A stretch of DNA of 64,000 bases, taken from NCBI RefSeq assembly GCF_016863635.1, contig NZ_BOPG01000058.1, positions 62,001 to 126,000 of the forward strand, read 5' to 3'. Shown one piece after another: positions 1-7,155 of this stretch. The notes below the pieces were generated by a model that was not told the DNA's origin, searched no databases, and worked only from the letters and a program-made list of their open reading frames with translations. Made by a program: the position numbers and the translations under genes. Source of the DNA: Virgisporangium aurantiacum. GTDB lineage: Bacteria > Actinomycetota > Actinomycetes > Mycobacteriales > Micromonosporaceae. How positions within the stretch are numbered: the first letter of the stretch is position 1; each line of letters begins with the position of its first letter.

Positions 1-222
1 CTGCTCCAGGTTCACCGGCACGCCGGTCTTGAACCCGTTGGCCATGTCGCCCTTCAACAGGGCGGCCTGGTCGAGGATGTCGGCCTTGCCGGTGTAGTGC
101 AGCGTGGTGTCGAGGTCGTCGGGAAGCTGCTGGAGACCCGGCACGATCACGAACCGCAGCGTCGCCGCGAAGGCGAGCACGACGACGGCTCCACCCACGA
201 GAAGAACGGTTGATTTACGCAC
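1..222 (-). CDS. PorA-family / DUF3068 membrane-anchored protein, 5' part only
   Basis: Only the first 74 codons are in the window; the gene continues past base 1. It starts at GTG 222 behind a purine-rich GGGAGGGAAGA box. The N terminus is basic (VRKS), followed by one hydrophobic segment at about residues 5-26. After it comes the stretch LRFVIVPGLQQLPDDLDTT and then LHYTGKADILD, which matches what I know of actinobacterial DUF3068 ('porin PorA family') proteins: one N-terminal membrane anchor and a large extracytoplasmic domain of unknown function. It lies 16 bases downstream of the alcohol dehydrogenase stop on the same strand, so the two are probably co-transcribed. The function is not known, and the family call rests on the N terminus alone. 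Confidence 0.7.
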   Translation of the reverse strand, partial: MRKSTVLLVGGAVVVLAFAATLRFVIVPGLQQLPDDLDTTLHYTGKADILDQAALLKGDMANGFKTGVPVNLEQ

Positions 223-238
223 GACTCTTCCCTCCCGA

Positions 239-1327
239 TCAGTCTGTGCCGTGGATGACGACCTGGCGGATGACGTCGCCCCGCCCGAGCGCGCCGAGCG
301 CGTCGGCGAGGTCGTCGAGCACCAGCCGGTGTGTGATCATGCCTTCGAGGTCGAGGCGGCCGGCCCGCCACAGGTCGAGCAGGCGCGGGAAGTCGCGCGG
401 CACGTCGGCGGAACCGAACAGCGACGAGAGGATCCGCTTGCCCTCGAACAGCAGCTCGAACGGGCTGAACTCGACCTGGTGCTCGGCCCGGCCGGCGCCC
501 ACCACGACCACCGCGCCGCCGCGGCGCGCGGCCGACCAGGCGGTGCGCAGCGTCTGCGGGATCGCGACGACGTCGAAGGCATAGTCGTACCCCTCGCCAC
601 CGGTGACCTCGGTGGTGAGGTCGCTGAGGCCGTCCGGGGTCACGGCGTGGGTGGCGCCGAACCGCTTGGCGACCTCGAGCTTGGCCTCCACCGTGTCGAC
701 CGCGACGATCGTCGACGCACCGGACAGGCGCGCGCCCTGGATCGCCGAGATGCCCACGCCGCCGCACCCGATGACCACGACCGAGTCGCCGGGCTTCACC
801 TGCGCGGTGTTGATGACCGCGCCGACGCCCGTCATCACCCCGCAGCCGACGAGCGCGGCCACCTCGTACGGCACGTCGTCGCCGATCTTCACCGCGCCCA
901 CGCGGGGAACGACGATCTCCTCGGCGAACGCGCCGACGCCGGCCATCCCGAACACGGGGGTGTCGCCGACCATGAAGCGCGGCTGGACGTAGCCCATCAT
1001 CACGTGCGCCATGCACAGGAACGGCTCGCCGCGCACGCACGACGGGCAGGAGCCGCACGCCGGCAGCCAGTTGGCGATGACGCGGTCGCCGACGGCCAGG
1101 TCGTCGACCCCGTCGCCGACCTCGACGACGTCGCCGGCGGCCTCGTGCCCGAGCACCGCGGGTACGGGTTGGGGGAGCCCGCCGTCGCGGGCGGACTGGT
1201 CCGAGTGGCACACACCGGTCGCCCGCAACCGGATCCGGACCTCGCCCGGCGCCGGCCCGATGACCGTCACGTCGTCCCGGATCTCGAACTTGTCGGCTCC
1301 GATGGATTGGAGTATGGCCGCGCGCAT
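239..1327 (-). CDS. Zinc-dependent medium-chain alcohol dehydrogenase
   Basis: A 362-residue medium-chain dehydrogenase/reductase that should oxidise an alcohol (or reduce an aldehyde) with a nicotinamide cofactor. Catalytic zinc ligands are visible at Cys40 (GVCHSD), His61 (LGHE) and Cys162 (GCGVMTG). The structural zinc lobe has Cys91, 94, 97 and 105 (CGSCPSC...C). The Rossmann motif GCGGVG is at about 187-192. Length and motif order match the Zn-ADH family that includes actinobacterial NDMA-dependent alcohol dehydrogenases; the substrate cannot be read from sequence. ATG 1327 has a good GGAGGTAG ribosome site. The gene is divergent from two short-chain dehydrogenases and precedes a DUF3068 gene, which suggests lipid, sterol or fatty-alcohol metabolism (inference). 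Confidence 0.9.
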   Translation of the reverse strand: MRAAILQSIGADKFEIRDDVTVIGPAPGEVRIRLRATGVCHSDQSARDGGLPQPVPAVLGHEAAGDVVEVGDGVDDLAVGDRVIANWLPACGSCPSCVRGEPFLCMAHVMMGYVQPRFMVGDTPVFGMAGVGAFAEEIVVPRVGAVKIGDDVPYEVAALVGCGVMTGVGAVINTAQVKPGDSVVVIGCGGVGISAIQGARLSGASTIVAVDTVEAKLEVAKRFGATHAVTPDGLSDLTTEVTGGEGYDYAFDVVAIPQTLRTAWSAARRGGAVVVVGAGRAEHQVEFSPFELLFEGKRILSSLFGSADVPRDFPRLLDLWRAGRLDLEGMITHRLVLDDLADALGALGRGDVIRQVVIHGTD

Positions 1328-1345
1328 GCGTCTACCTCCAGAATT

Positions 1346-1357
1346 GAAACTTGTTCT
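1346..1357. promoter_or_regulatory. Candidate KstR-like TetR operator between divergent dehydrogenases
   Basis: The sequence GAAACTTGTTCT (minus strand AGAACAAGTTTC) has the AAC-NN-GTT core typical of KstR-type lipid/sterol repressor sites. It lies 18 bases upstream of the minus-strand dehydrogenase start, next to the minus-strand -10 box and overlapping the plus-strand -35 box, where one repressor could control both directions. Only the core is symmetrical; the outer bases do not match, so this is a moderate-to-weak call. Confidence 0.35.
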
Positions 1358-1380
1358 ACTCTAGGGTTCCCCCGTATAAC
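1351..1380 (+). promoter_or_regulatory. Promoter of the SDR-SDR-PPOX operon
   Basis: TTGTTC at 1351-1356 and TATAAC at 1375-1380 are separated by 18 bases. Predicted transcription starts near 1387, about 44 bases before ATG 1431. The -35 box overlaps the KstR-like site. Confidence 0.45.
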
Positions 1381-1387
1381 CAAGCAA
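1358..1387 (-). promoter_or_regulatory. Promoter of the alcohol dehydrogenase-DUF3068 operon
   Basis: Read on the minus strand, TTGCTT (1387-1382) and TAGAGT (1363-1358) are 18 bases apart. Transcription would start near 1350, in front of the GGAGGTAG site of the ATG at 1327. It faces and overlaps the plus-strand promoter. Confidence 0.4.
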
Positions 1388-1430
1388 GCGCTACATTTAC
1401 TGGAACCTGTTGCCACCCGGGAGGAGTCCG

Positions 1431-2192
1431 ATGGGCCGGCTCGACGGGAAGGTCGCTCTGATCACGGGTGGGGCCCGCGGCATGGGCAAGTCGCACGCCC
1501 GGCACTTCGTCGCCGAGGGCGCGCGGGTCGTGATCGGCGACGTGCTCGACGACAAGGGCGAGTTCGTCGCGGGCAAGCTCGGCCCCGACCTCTGCCGGTA
1601 CGTGCATCACGACGTCACCAGCGAGACGGAGTGGGCCGCCGCCGTCGCGGCGACCGTCGACGCGTTCGGGCGCCTCGACATCCTCGTCAACAACGCCGGT
1701 GTGCTGACGCACGCGACCATCGCCGAGACGACGCTGGAGGAGTTCCGCCGGGTGCTCGACATCAACCTCGTCGGCTGCTTCCTCGGCGTGAAGGCGGCGA
1801 TCGCGCCGATGACGGCCGCCGGCGGCGGGTCGATCGTCAACATCTCCTCGATCGAGGGCTTCGCCGGCGCGGCCGGCCTGTCGGCGTACAGCGCGAGCAA
1901 GTTCGGGATCCGGGGCGTCACCCGGGCGGCGGCGCAGGAGTTGGGGCACCTCGGCATCCGGGTCAACTCGGTGCACCCGGGCGGTGTGATGACCCGGATG
2001 GTGATGGAGTCGGCGAAGTCGTTCACCGGCGTCGATCCGGAACAGTTCATCAAGAACATGCCGATCCCGCGGTTCGCCGAGCCGGTCGAGATCTCGCGGC
2101 TGGTCGCGTTCCTCGCCTCCGACGAGGCGTCGTACACCACCGGGGCGGAGTTCGTCGCCGACGGCGGAATCCTCAGCGGCCCGGGCTACTGA
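1431..2192 (+). CDS. SDR-family NAD(P)-dependent oxidoreductase (hydroxysteroid dehydrogenase type)
   Basis: A 253-residue classical short-chain dehydrogenase. The cofactor motif TGGARGMG is at 12-19, NNAG at 87-90, the catalytic Ser is near 140 (NISS) and YSASK gives Tyr153 and Lys157. The C terminus has the usual DGG segment (VADGGI). Overall it resembles the 3-alpha(20-beta)-hydroxysteroid dehydrogenase / 3-oxoacyl-ACP reductase group; the substrate is unknown. I chose ATG 1431 because GGGAGGAG lies just upstream; an in-frame TTG at 1410 would put that site inside the gene. It is the first gene of a three-gene run, 11 bases before the next SDR. Confidence 0.9.
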   Translation: MGRLDGKVALITGGARGMGKSHARHFVAEGARVVIGDVLDDKGEFVAGKLGPDLCRYVHHDVTSETEWAAAVAATVDAFGRLDILVNNAGVLTHATIAETTLEEFRRVLDINLVGCFLGVKAAIAPMTAAGGGSIVNISSIEGFAGAAGLSAYSASKFGIRGVTRAAAQELGHLGIRVNSVHPGGVMTRMVMESAKSFTGVDPEQFIKNMPIPRFAEPVEISRLVAFLASDEASYTTGAEFVADGGILSGPGY

Positions 2193-2203
2193 GGGAGTAC
2201 ACA

Positions 2204-3127
2204 GTGGACGATCCGTTCGGCCTCGACGGCAGCGTCGCGGTGGTCACCGGCGCGGGTGCCGGCCTCGGGCGCGCGGAGGCGCTGGGCCTGGCCGCCGCCG
2301 GCGCCCGGCTCGTGCTCAACGACCTGCCCGGAGACGCGGTGAACGCCGTCGCGGCGGAGATCGCGGCGGCCGGCGGCGCGGCCGTCGTCTGCGCCGGTGA
2401 CATCGGCGAGTGGACGACGGGAGAAGCGCTCCTCGCCGCGGCGCTCGACGCGTACGGGCGCCTCGACGTCGTCGTCAACAACGCCGGCGTGCTCCGCGAC
2501 CGCATGGTGTTCTCGATGTCGGCGGACGACTGGGACCTCGTGCTGCGGGTGCACCTGCGCGGGCACTTCGTCACCACGCGGATCGCCACGGCGCACTGGC
2601 GCGAGCGTAGCAAGCAGACCGGCGCGCCGGTGGCCGGTCGGATCGTCAACACGTCGTCGGAGGCGTTCCTGCTCGGCCCGCCCGGCCAGCCGAACTACGC
2701 GGCCGCGAAGGCGGGCATCGTGGCGCTCACCGCGTCGACGGCGCGCGGCTGCGCCCGGTACGGCGTGCGGGCCAACGCGATCTGCCCGCGCGCCCGCACG
2801 GCGATGACCGCCGACCTGATGGGCCCGGCGCCCGACGCCGGGTACGACCCGTTCGCGCCGGAGCACGTGGCCCCGCTGGTGACCTACCTCGCCGGCCCGG
2901 CCGCGCGGCGGATCAACGGCGAGGTGTTCGTGGTGCACGGCGGGATGGTGGCGGTTCTCGCGCCGCCGACCGTGCGGGCCGCCTTCCACACCGACGGCGG
3001 TCGCTCGTGGACGCCGGCCGCGCTGAACGGCGTCCTGGAAAAGCTTTTTCCGAACGACGATCCAGCCGTTGGTTTCGTGTGCGAGGAAACGCTGCCGCTG
3101 GCGGCGGAACCGGTGCGAGAACAGTGA
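2204..3127 (+). CDS. SDR-family oxidoreductase with extended C terminus
   Basis: A 307-residue short-chain dehydrogenase starting at GTG 2204 behind GAGGGAG. Motifs: TGAGAGLG at 15-22, NNAG at 92-95, Ser near 151 (NTSS) and Tyr165/Lys169 (YAAAK). The sequence VFSMSADDWDLVLRVHLRG resembles the dehydrogenase domain of peroxisomal-type multifunctional enzymes (3-hydroxyacyl-CoA dehydrogenases). The last ~50 residues (WTPAALNGVLEKLF onward) lie beyond the usual SDR end, as in actinobacterial homologues near fatty-acid or steroid degradation genes. A GTGA overlap with the next gene indicates translational coupling. A role in side-chain or beta-oxidation is inference from family and neighbours. Confidence 0.88.
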   Translation: MDDPFGLDGSVAVVTGAGAGLGRAEALGLAAAGARLVLNDLPGDAVNAVAAEIAAAGGAAVVCAGDIGEWTTGEALLAAALDAYGRLDVVVNNAGVLRDRMVFSMSADDWDLVLRVHLRGHFVTTRIATAHWRERSKQTGAPVAGRIVNTSSEAFLLGPPGQPNYAAAKAGIVALTASTARGCARYGVRANAICPRARTAMTADLMGPAPDAGYDPFAPEHVAPLVTYLAGPAARRINGEVFVVHGGMVAVLAPPTVRAAFHTDGGRSWTPAALNGVLEKLFPNDDPAVGFVCEETLPLAAEPVREQ

Positions 3128-3588
3128 GCGACCGGGCCCGGGCCGCGATGACGGCCGACGAGACGATGGAACTGCTGGCGTCCGCCCGCAAGACGCACCT
3201 GGCGACCATCAACCGCGACGGCACGCCGCACGTCGTCACGATGTTCTACGCCCTGCGCTCCGAGGCAGGTGGGGAGCGGATCACGTTCTGGACGTACCGC
3301 GCCTCGCAGAAGGCGCGCAACCTCGCCCGCGACCCCCGCCTCACCTGCCTGGTGGAGGACGGCGAGGACTACTTCTCGCTGCGGGGCGTGCAGGTGAACG
3401 GGATCGCGCACCTCATCGAGGACCCGGCGGGGGTGGCCGCCGTCGGCCGGCTGGTCGCCGAGGGGCCGCTCGGTGTCGCCGGTGACGTGGTCGACGGCTA
3501 CATCGAGCATGCGGCCCGCAAGCGGGTCGCGTACGTCGTCGAGCCGTTGCGCGTCATCAGTTGGGACCACCGGAAACTGGGCGGCTGA
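3124..3588 (+). CDS. PPOX-class (F420-dependent-type) oxidoreductase
   Basis: A 154-residue protein in the split-barrel pyridoxamine-phosphate-oxidase-like superfamily. The N-terminal stretch RKTHLATINRDGTPHVV and the following ITFWTYRASQKARNLARDPRLTCLVEDG are the classic strand-helix blocks of actinobacterial F420- or flavin-binding PPOX proteins. GTG 3124 overlaps the stop of the upstream SDR (GTGA), which favours it over the internal ATG at 3148. The substrate is unknown. The 3' end overlaps the convergent ROK gene by 32 bases. Whether the cofactor is F420 or FMN cannot be read from sequence. Confidence 0.82.
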   Translation: MSDRARAAMTADETMELLASARKTHLATINRDGTPHVVTMFYALRSEAGGERITFWTYRASQKARNLARDPRLTCLVEDGEDYFSLRGVQVNGIAHLIEDPAGVAAVGRLVAEGPLGVAGDVVDGYIEHAARKRVAYVVEPLRVISWDHRKLGG

Positions 3589-4498
3589 TCCCGGTCGCGG
3601 CTTGCCGGGCCGCGGCGTGCCAGGCCGCGCCGAGCAGGGGAGCGTCGTGGGCGTTCCGGGCCCGGACGAGGGTCGGCAGGTCCGTGCCGCCGCTCGCGGT
3701 GAGCCCGGCGGCGAGCGGCGGCTCGACCAGGTCCCACGCGCCCGACATTCCGCCGCCGACCACGAGCACGGTCGGCCGGAACGCGGTGACCCACGGCGCG
3801 AGCGCGCGGCCGAGCGTGTGGAACGCCCGCCGGATCACCCGCGCCTCGGCGGGGGCGCCCGCGCGGGCCAGCCGGGCGAGGTCGCTGACGTCGCCGGTGG
3901 CGCCGGGAACCGCGACCCGCCACTCGCGGAGCAGCGCCCGCCGGGACACGGAGTCCTCGACCGGGGCGCCGTCCACAGTGGTCAGATCGATGCGGCCCTC
4001 CGGCGGCACCAGCGGGCCGTCGTCGACCATCCCGCCGTCGGCGAGGAACGCCGAGCCGACGCCGGTGCCGAGCGTGACGCCCATCGCCCGCGCGTGCCCG
4101 ACCGCGTTGCCGGCGATCGCCTCGCCGCGGAGGAACGCCTGCGCGTCCGGAACGAAGCCGATCGGCCCGCACACGCCCCGCGACAGCAGCGCGGCGCCGA
4201 CGTCGACGCCGTTGAGCGCGTCGAACTTGGCGACGCCCTGGTAGCGCGCGATGCCGCGGGCGTAGTCGAACGGCGCCGGCAGGGCGATCGCGATCGGGAT
4301 GCCGGCGCCGACCGCCTTCACGCAGTCGGCGATGCCGTCGAGCAGTTCCGGGGCGCCGCCGTCGGCGGACAGCGACCGGTCGGCCTCCGTGCCCGACACC
4401 GGACGCCAGCCGGTCGTGTCGACCAGAACGCCCCGTATGTGCGTTCCGCCGACGTCGAACGCGCCGACCCGGGTTGGGTGTTGAGGATCATGGTGCAC
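3557..4498 (-). CDS. ROK-family sugar kinase-like protein
   Basis: A 313-residue ASKHA-fold protein. The N-terminal phosphate motif AFDVGGTHIRG is at about 13-23 and a second glycine-rich motif, LGTGVGSAFL, is near the middle. ROK kinases phosphorylate glucose or related sugars. The usual ROK zinc motif (CxCGxxGCxE) is absent, so this is an atypical member, and kinase activity or a role as sugar sensor are both possible. A late VLVVGGGMSG segment fits the C-terminal nucleotide site. GTG 4498 is the best in-frame start, but there is no strong ribosome site. It is divergent from the DUF1905 gene and convergent, with overlap, to the PPOX gene. Confidence 0.75.
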   Translation of the reverse strand: MHHDPQHPTRVGAFDVGGTHIRGVLVDTTGWRPVSGTEADRSLSADGGAPELLDGIADCVKAVGAGIPIAIALPAPFDYARGIARYQGVAKFDALNGVDVGAALLSRGVCGPIGFVPDAQAFLRGEAIAGNAVGHARAMGVTLGTGVGSAFLADGGMVDDGPLVPPEGRIDLTTVDGAPVEDSVSRRALLREWRVAVPGATGDVSDLARLARAGAPAEARVIRRAFHTLGRALAPWVTAFRPTVLVVGGGMSGAWDLVEPPLAAGLTASGGTDLPTLVRARNAHDAPLLGAAWHAAARQAATGISRPVSGGPN

Positions 4499-4555
4499 GG
4501 CACTGATTGTCCAGGTGGCGCGGGAAGTGTCGTACCCGGGTGCGATTCTGGCCGG

Positions 4556-4858
4556 GTGAGATTCGCCTTCGACGCCGAACTGTGGATCTGGGACGCCCGC
4601 CGCGACGACAGTTGGACGTTCCTGAGCCTGCCCGCCGACGCGTCCGACGAGATCCGTGATCTCGCGGAAGCGGGCGCCCCGCGCCGCGGGTTCGGGTCGG
4701 TGCGGGTACGGGTGTCGATCGGCGGCAGCACGTGGTCCACCTCGGTCTTTCCCGACGGCGCCCGGGGGGTCTATGTGCTCCCGGTCAAGAAGGCGGTCCG
4801 GCGGGCCGAGGGCATCGAGGCCGGCGACGTGGCCGGCGTGACGGTCGAGGTGATCTAG
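4556..4858 (+). CDS. DUF1905 domain protein
   Basis: A 100-residue protein. The start FDAELWIWDARRDDSWTFLS and the later GSVRVRVSIGGSTWSTSVFP and YVLPVKKAVRRAEGIEAGD blocks are the signature of DUF1905, a small beta-barrel-like domain of unknown function. GTG 4556 has no clear ribosome site but follows a weak -10-like GATTCT by six bases, so the transcript may be leaderless. The stop codon abuts the GTG of the serine hydrolase, implying co-transcription. Confidence 0.85.
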   Translation: MRFAFDAELWIWDARRDDSWTFLSLPADASDEIRDLAEAGAPRRGFGSVRVRVSIGGSTWSTSVFPDGARGVYVLPVKKAVRRAEGIEAGDVAGVTVEVI

Positions 4859-5761
4859 GTGGCCGATGATCTTCTGGCCGACTTCGTGGCGGCCGAGCGG
4901 GAGCACGGGTTCGGCACGTACGGCATCTGCGTCCAGCGGGCCGGCGAACCGGTCACGGAGCACCGGTTCCGCTCCGACGACCGGGTGAACCTGTACTCGG
5001 TCTCCAAGACCTTCACCTCCGTGGCGGTCGGGATGGCCGAGGCCGAGGGGCGGCTCTCGCTCGACGACCGGTTCCTCGACCACATGCCCGAGCTGCGGCC
5101 GGTCGCCGCCGACGGCTTCGCGGGGGTCACGCTGCGCCACCTGCTCACCATGACCAGCGGCACCGGCCACAAGTGGTTCGCGGTCGACCGGATCGACGCC
5201 GCCGACCTGCTGCACGAGATCGTCGCCGCGCCGCTCGTGGCCGAGCCAGGAACCCGGTTCGCCTACACCGGGTCCGGGCCTTACGCGGTCGGGCGGGTGC
5301 TCGCCCGCGTCACCGGTGCCGGCCTGCACGCCTACCTCACGCCCCGCCTGTTCGAGCCGCTCGGCCTGCACAATCCCGCCTGGCACACGTGTCCGCTCGG
5401 CTACGCGTTCGCGGAGAGCGACCTCTATCTCAAGACCGGCGAGCTGGCCCGCTTCGCGTCCCTGCTGCTCGACGGCGGGCGGTGGAACGGCGAGCAGCTC
5501 GTGCCGGCCGGGTACGTCGAACGGATGCCGGCCGAGTCGGTCGACACCAGCGAGGTCACGTGGGGGCGCCGCTACAGCGACGGGTACGGCCTCGGCGTCT
5601 GGCTCGGCCGCGACGGCGTCTACCTGGCGGCCGGCAGCTACGGGCAGTACGTCGTCGTCTGCCCGCGGCGGCGGGTCGCGGTCACGGTCACCGCCCACTC
5701 GGAGGGCGAGCGCGAGCACGACCTGCTCGACGCGGTCTTCGAGCGGGTGATCGACCGCTAA
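4859..5761 (+). CDS. Serine hydrolase, beta-lactamase/class C PBP fold
   Basis: A 300-residue member of the beta-lactamase-related serine hydrolases (esterases, D-aminopeptidases and PBP-like enzymes). The nucleophile motif is SVSK at 47-50 (SxxK) in the context NLYSVSKTFTSVAVG. The second motif, normally Tyr-x-Asn, reads YTG at 136-138, so the usual Asn is replaced. No signal peptide is visible, so it is probably cytoplasmic. GTG 4859 directly follows the DUF1905 stop. The gene ends with TAA, which is also the first half of the -10 box of the next gene. Substrate unknown. Confidence 0.85.
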   Translation: MADDLLADFVAAEREHGFGTYGICVQRAGEPVTEHRFRSDDRVNLYSVSKTFTSVAVGMAEAEGRLSLDDRFLDHMPELRPVAADGFAGVTLRHLLTMTSGTGHKWFAVDRIDAADLLHEIVAAPLVAEPGTRFAYTGSGPYAVGRVLARVTGAGLHAYLTPRLFEPLGLHNPAWHTCPLGYAFAESDLYLKTGELARFASLLLDGGRWNGEQLVPAGYVERMPAESVDTSEVTWGRRYSDGYGLGVWLGRDGVYLAAGSYGQYVVVCPRRRVAVTVTAHSEGEREHDLLDAVFERVIDR

Positions 5762-5764
5762 GAT
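5759..5764 (+). promoter_or_regulatory. -10 box built on the upstream TAA stop codon (leaderless start)
   Basis: TAAGAT begins with the TAA stop of the serine hydrolase and is followed by seven bases (CGGCGGG) and then the GTG start of the phosphatase gene. This is the geometry of a leaderless actinobacterial transcript. Confidence 0.5.
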
Positions 5765-5771
5765 CGGCGGG

Positions 5772-6491
5772 GTGCAGCGTCCCGCCCTCCTGGTCCTCGT
5801 CCGGCATGCCGAGTCCGCCCGCAACCAGGTGAAGAAGGACGCCGTCTACTTCGCCGACGACGCGGCCCGGCGGGTCCTGCGCGGCCAGCCCGACCACGAC
5901 ATCCCGCTGACCGACGACGGCCATCTCCAGGCCGAGCAGACCGGCCACGTGATCCGCGAGCGGTTCGGCGTCTTCGACCACGTCTACACGTCGGGTTACA
6001 CCCGCACCATCCAGACGACCGACGGCATCCTCGCCGCGTACCCGCCGGACGAGCGGAAACGGATGCCGGTCGACATGAACATCTTCATCCGCGAACGCGA
6101 CTCCGGTTACGCCTACGACATGACCGAGGCCGAGGCGACGTCGGCGTTCCCGTGGTTGCACGAGTACTGGCAGACGTTCGGCGGGTTCATGGCCCGCCCG
6201 CCGGGTGGCGAGAGCCTTGCCGACGTGGTCGGCCGCATCCACCAGTTCCTCGACCTGCTCGACCGCGACCGGGCCGGCAAGCGCATCCTCGTCGTGACGC
6301 ACGGGCAGGCGCTGCGGTGCTTCCGCTTCGTCCTCGAACAGTGGGACTACGACCGGGCCGAGCGCTGGCCGCCGGGCCAGGCGCCGGCCAACTGCGGCGT
6401 GACGGTGTACGAGGAGGCGGACGACCGCCTGGAGCTGATCGAGTACAACACCGTCCACTGGACCGTCGGGTCCCCGGAGGACGGTTCGTAA
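5772..6491 (+). CDS. Histidine phosphatase superfamily protein
   Basis: A 239-residue phosphoglycerate-mutase-like protein. The phosphohistidine motif LVRHAES has His12. Arg78 in SGYTRTIQT, the acidic PPGGES near 143-148 and the second histidine motif VVTHGQAL (His177) complete the active site. Such enzymes remove phosphate from small molecules or, more rarely, proteins. Several insertions relative to the minimal family (for example residues 15-35 and 85-130) resemble actinobacterial phosphatases of unknown substrate. GTG 5772 lies seven bases after a -10 box, supporting a leaderless mRNA. Confidence 0.88.
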   Translation: MQRPALLVLVRHAESARNQVKKDAVYFADDAARRVLRGQPDHDIPLTDDGHLQAEQTGHVIRERFGVFDHVYTSGYTRTIQTTDGILAAYPPDERKRMPVDMNIFIRERDSGYAYDMTEAEATSAFPWLHEYWQTFGGFMARPPGGESLADVVGRIHQFLDLLDRDRAGKRILVVTHGQALRCFRFVLEQWDYDRAERWPPGQAPANCGVTVYEEADDRLELIEYNTVHWTVGSPEDGS

Positions 6492-6501
6492 ATCGGTCCT
6501 C

Positions 6502-6545
6502 CCCGCCTGTCCTCCGGCGGGTTGCCTGGTATCACACGGCAACCC
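6502..6545. terminator. Two adjacent hairpins after the phosphatase gene
   Basis: CCCGCC (6502-6507) pairs with GGCGGG (6516-6521), and GGGTTGCC (6519-6526) pairs perfectly with GGCAACCC (6538-6545) across 11 bases. The first could terminate the phosphatase mRNA. The second could instead be an operator or leader structure for the secreted-protein gene 12 bases further on. Confidence 0.4.
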
Positions 6546-6557
6546 GAGGGGGTAGTG

Positions 6558-7090
6558 ATGCGACGGTTGATGGTGCTGGTGGTCGCGGCGGGGGTGGCTG
6601 GGCCTTCGCGACGGCGACGGCCGATGCGACGAAGGTGATGCTGACCCGGCTCCGCCCGGTGTCGGACGCGACGGGGGACCGTTACACGGTCTCGGGCACC
6701 GAGTCGGCCGGTGGGATCGCGGGCAACTGGTGGTTGGACGCGTACGCGATCTGCGCCCCGGCGCCGGCCGGGTACGGGATCGTCTCCGCGACGACCCCTC
6801 CCTCGTCGTCGAACCCGCGGATCCTGCAGGCGCTCTGCCCGGTGGGGAAGAAGGTCGTCGGCACCGGCGCGCAGCTCGTCGGAGCCGACGGGCAGGTGGG
6901 CATCGCGACGGTCCGCACGTTCGACCTCAACCAGACCGAGGCGGTGGCCGTGGAGGACGCCGACGGCACCACCCTCGTGTGGACGCTCGCCGCGTACGCC
7001 GTCTGCGTCGAGGTGGACGTGTACGCGGTGGAACCGACGACGATCGCCGGCTCGTGGCGACTGCGGGCACAGGCGATCTGCGCCTCCTGA
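6558..7090 (+). CDS. Secreted protein with apparent frameshift in the signal peptide
   Basis: ATG 6558 is preceded by GAGGGGG and opens MRRLMVLVVAAGVAG, an ordinary signal-peptide start. That frame turns into Arg-rich nonsense at a G run (6590-6594). The frame one base away reads on as WAFATATADATKVMLTRL and encodes a well-behaved ~150-residue protein ending at 7090. No ATG or GTG exists in the second frame before 6635, which would remove the whole export signal. One missing G would join the frames. The mature part carries repeats of a W-x-L-x-A-Y-A-x-C pattern (NWWLDAYAICA, SWRLRAQAICAS) and paired cysteines, similar to the repeat protein at 31025-32347. It may be a sequencing error, phase variation or a pseudogene. 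Confidence 0.6.
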
Positions 7091-7093
7091 TCC

Positions 7094-7127
7094 GGAACCG
7101 GCCCGGGACCTCGTTCCGGGCCGTTCC
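7094..7127 (+). terminator. Strong hairpin after the secreted-protein gene
   Basis: GGAA+CGGCCCGG (7094-7106) pairs with CCGGGCCG+TTCC (7116-7127) around a nine-base loop, with a single bulged C. It begins four bases after the stop at 7090. Confidence 0.65.
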
Positions 7128-7143
7128 TGTCGTAGGGCGTCGT

Positions 7144-7155
7144 TAGACTCCCGCC
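7144..7155 (+). promoter_or_regulatory. -10 box of a leaderless transcript for the Gly-Gly protein gene
   Basis: TAGACT (7144-7149) is followed by six bases and then GTG 7156. No ribosome-binding site precedes the GTG. Confidence 0.5.

Noticed and set aside
104..2203. 5' half of a 1007-codon plus-strand frame reading into the second SDR
   Set aside because: The part before GTG 2204 is antisense to the alcohol dehydrogenase and overlaps the first SDR in another frame; a ribosome site and SDR motifs place the start at 2204.
4499..5824. N-terminal extension of the ROK gene frame
   Set aside because: The upstream part is antisense to the serine hydrolase and DUF1905 genes; the ROK domain starts right after GTG 4498.
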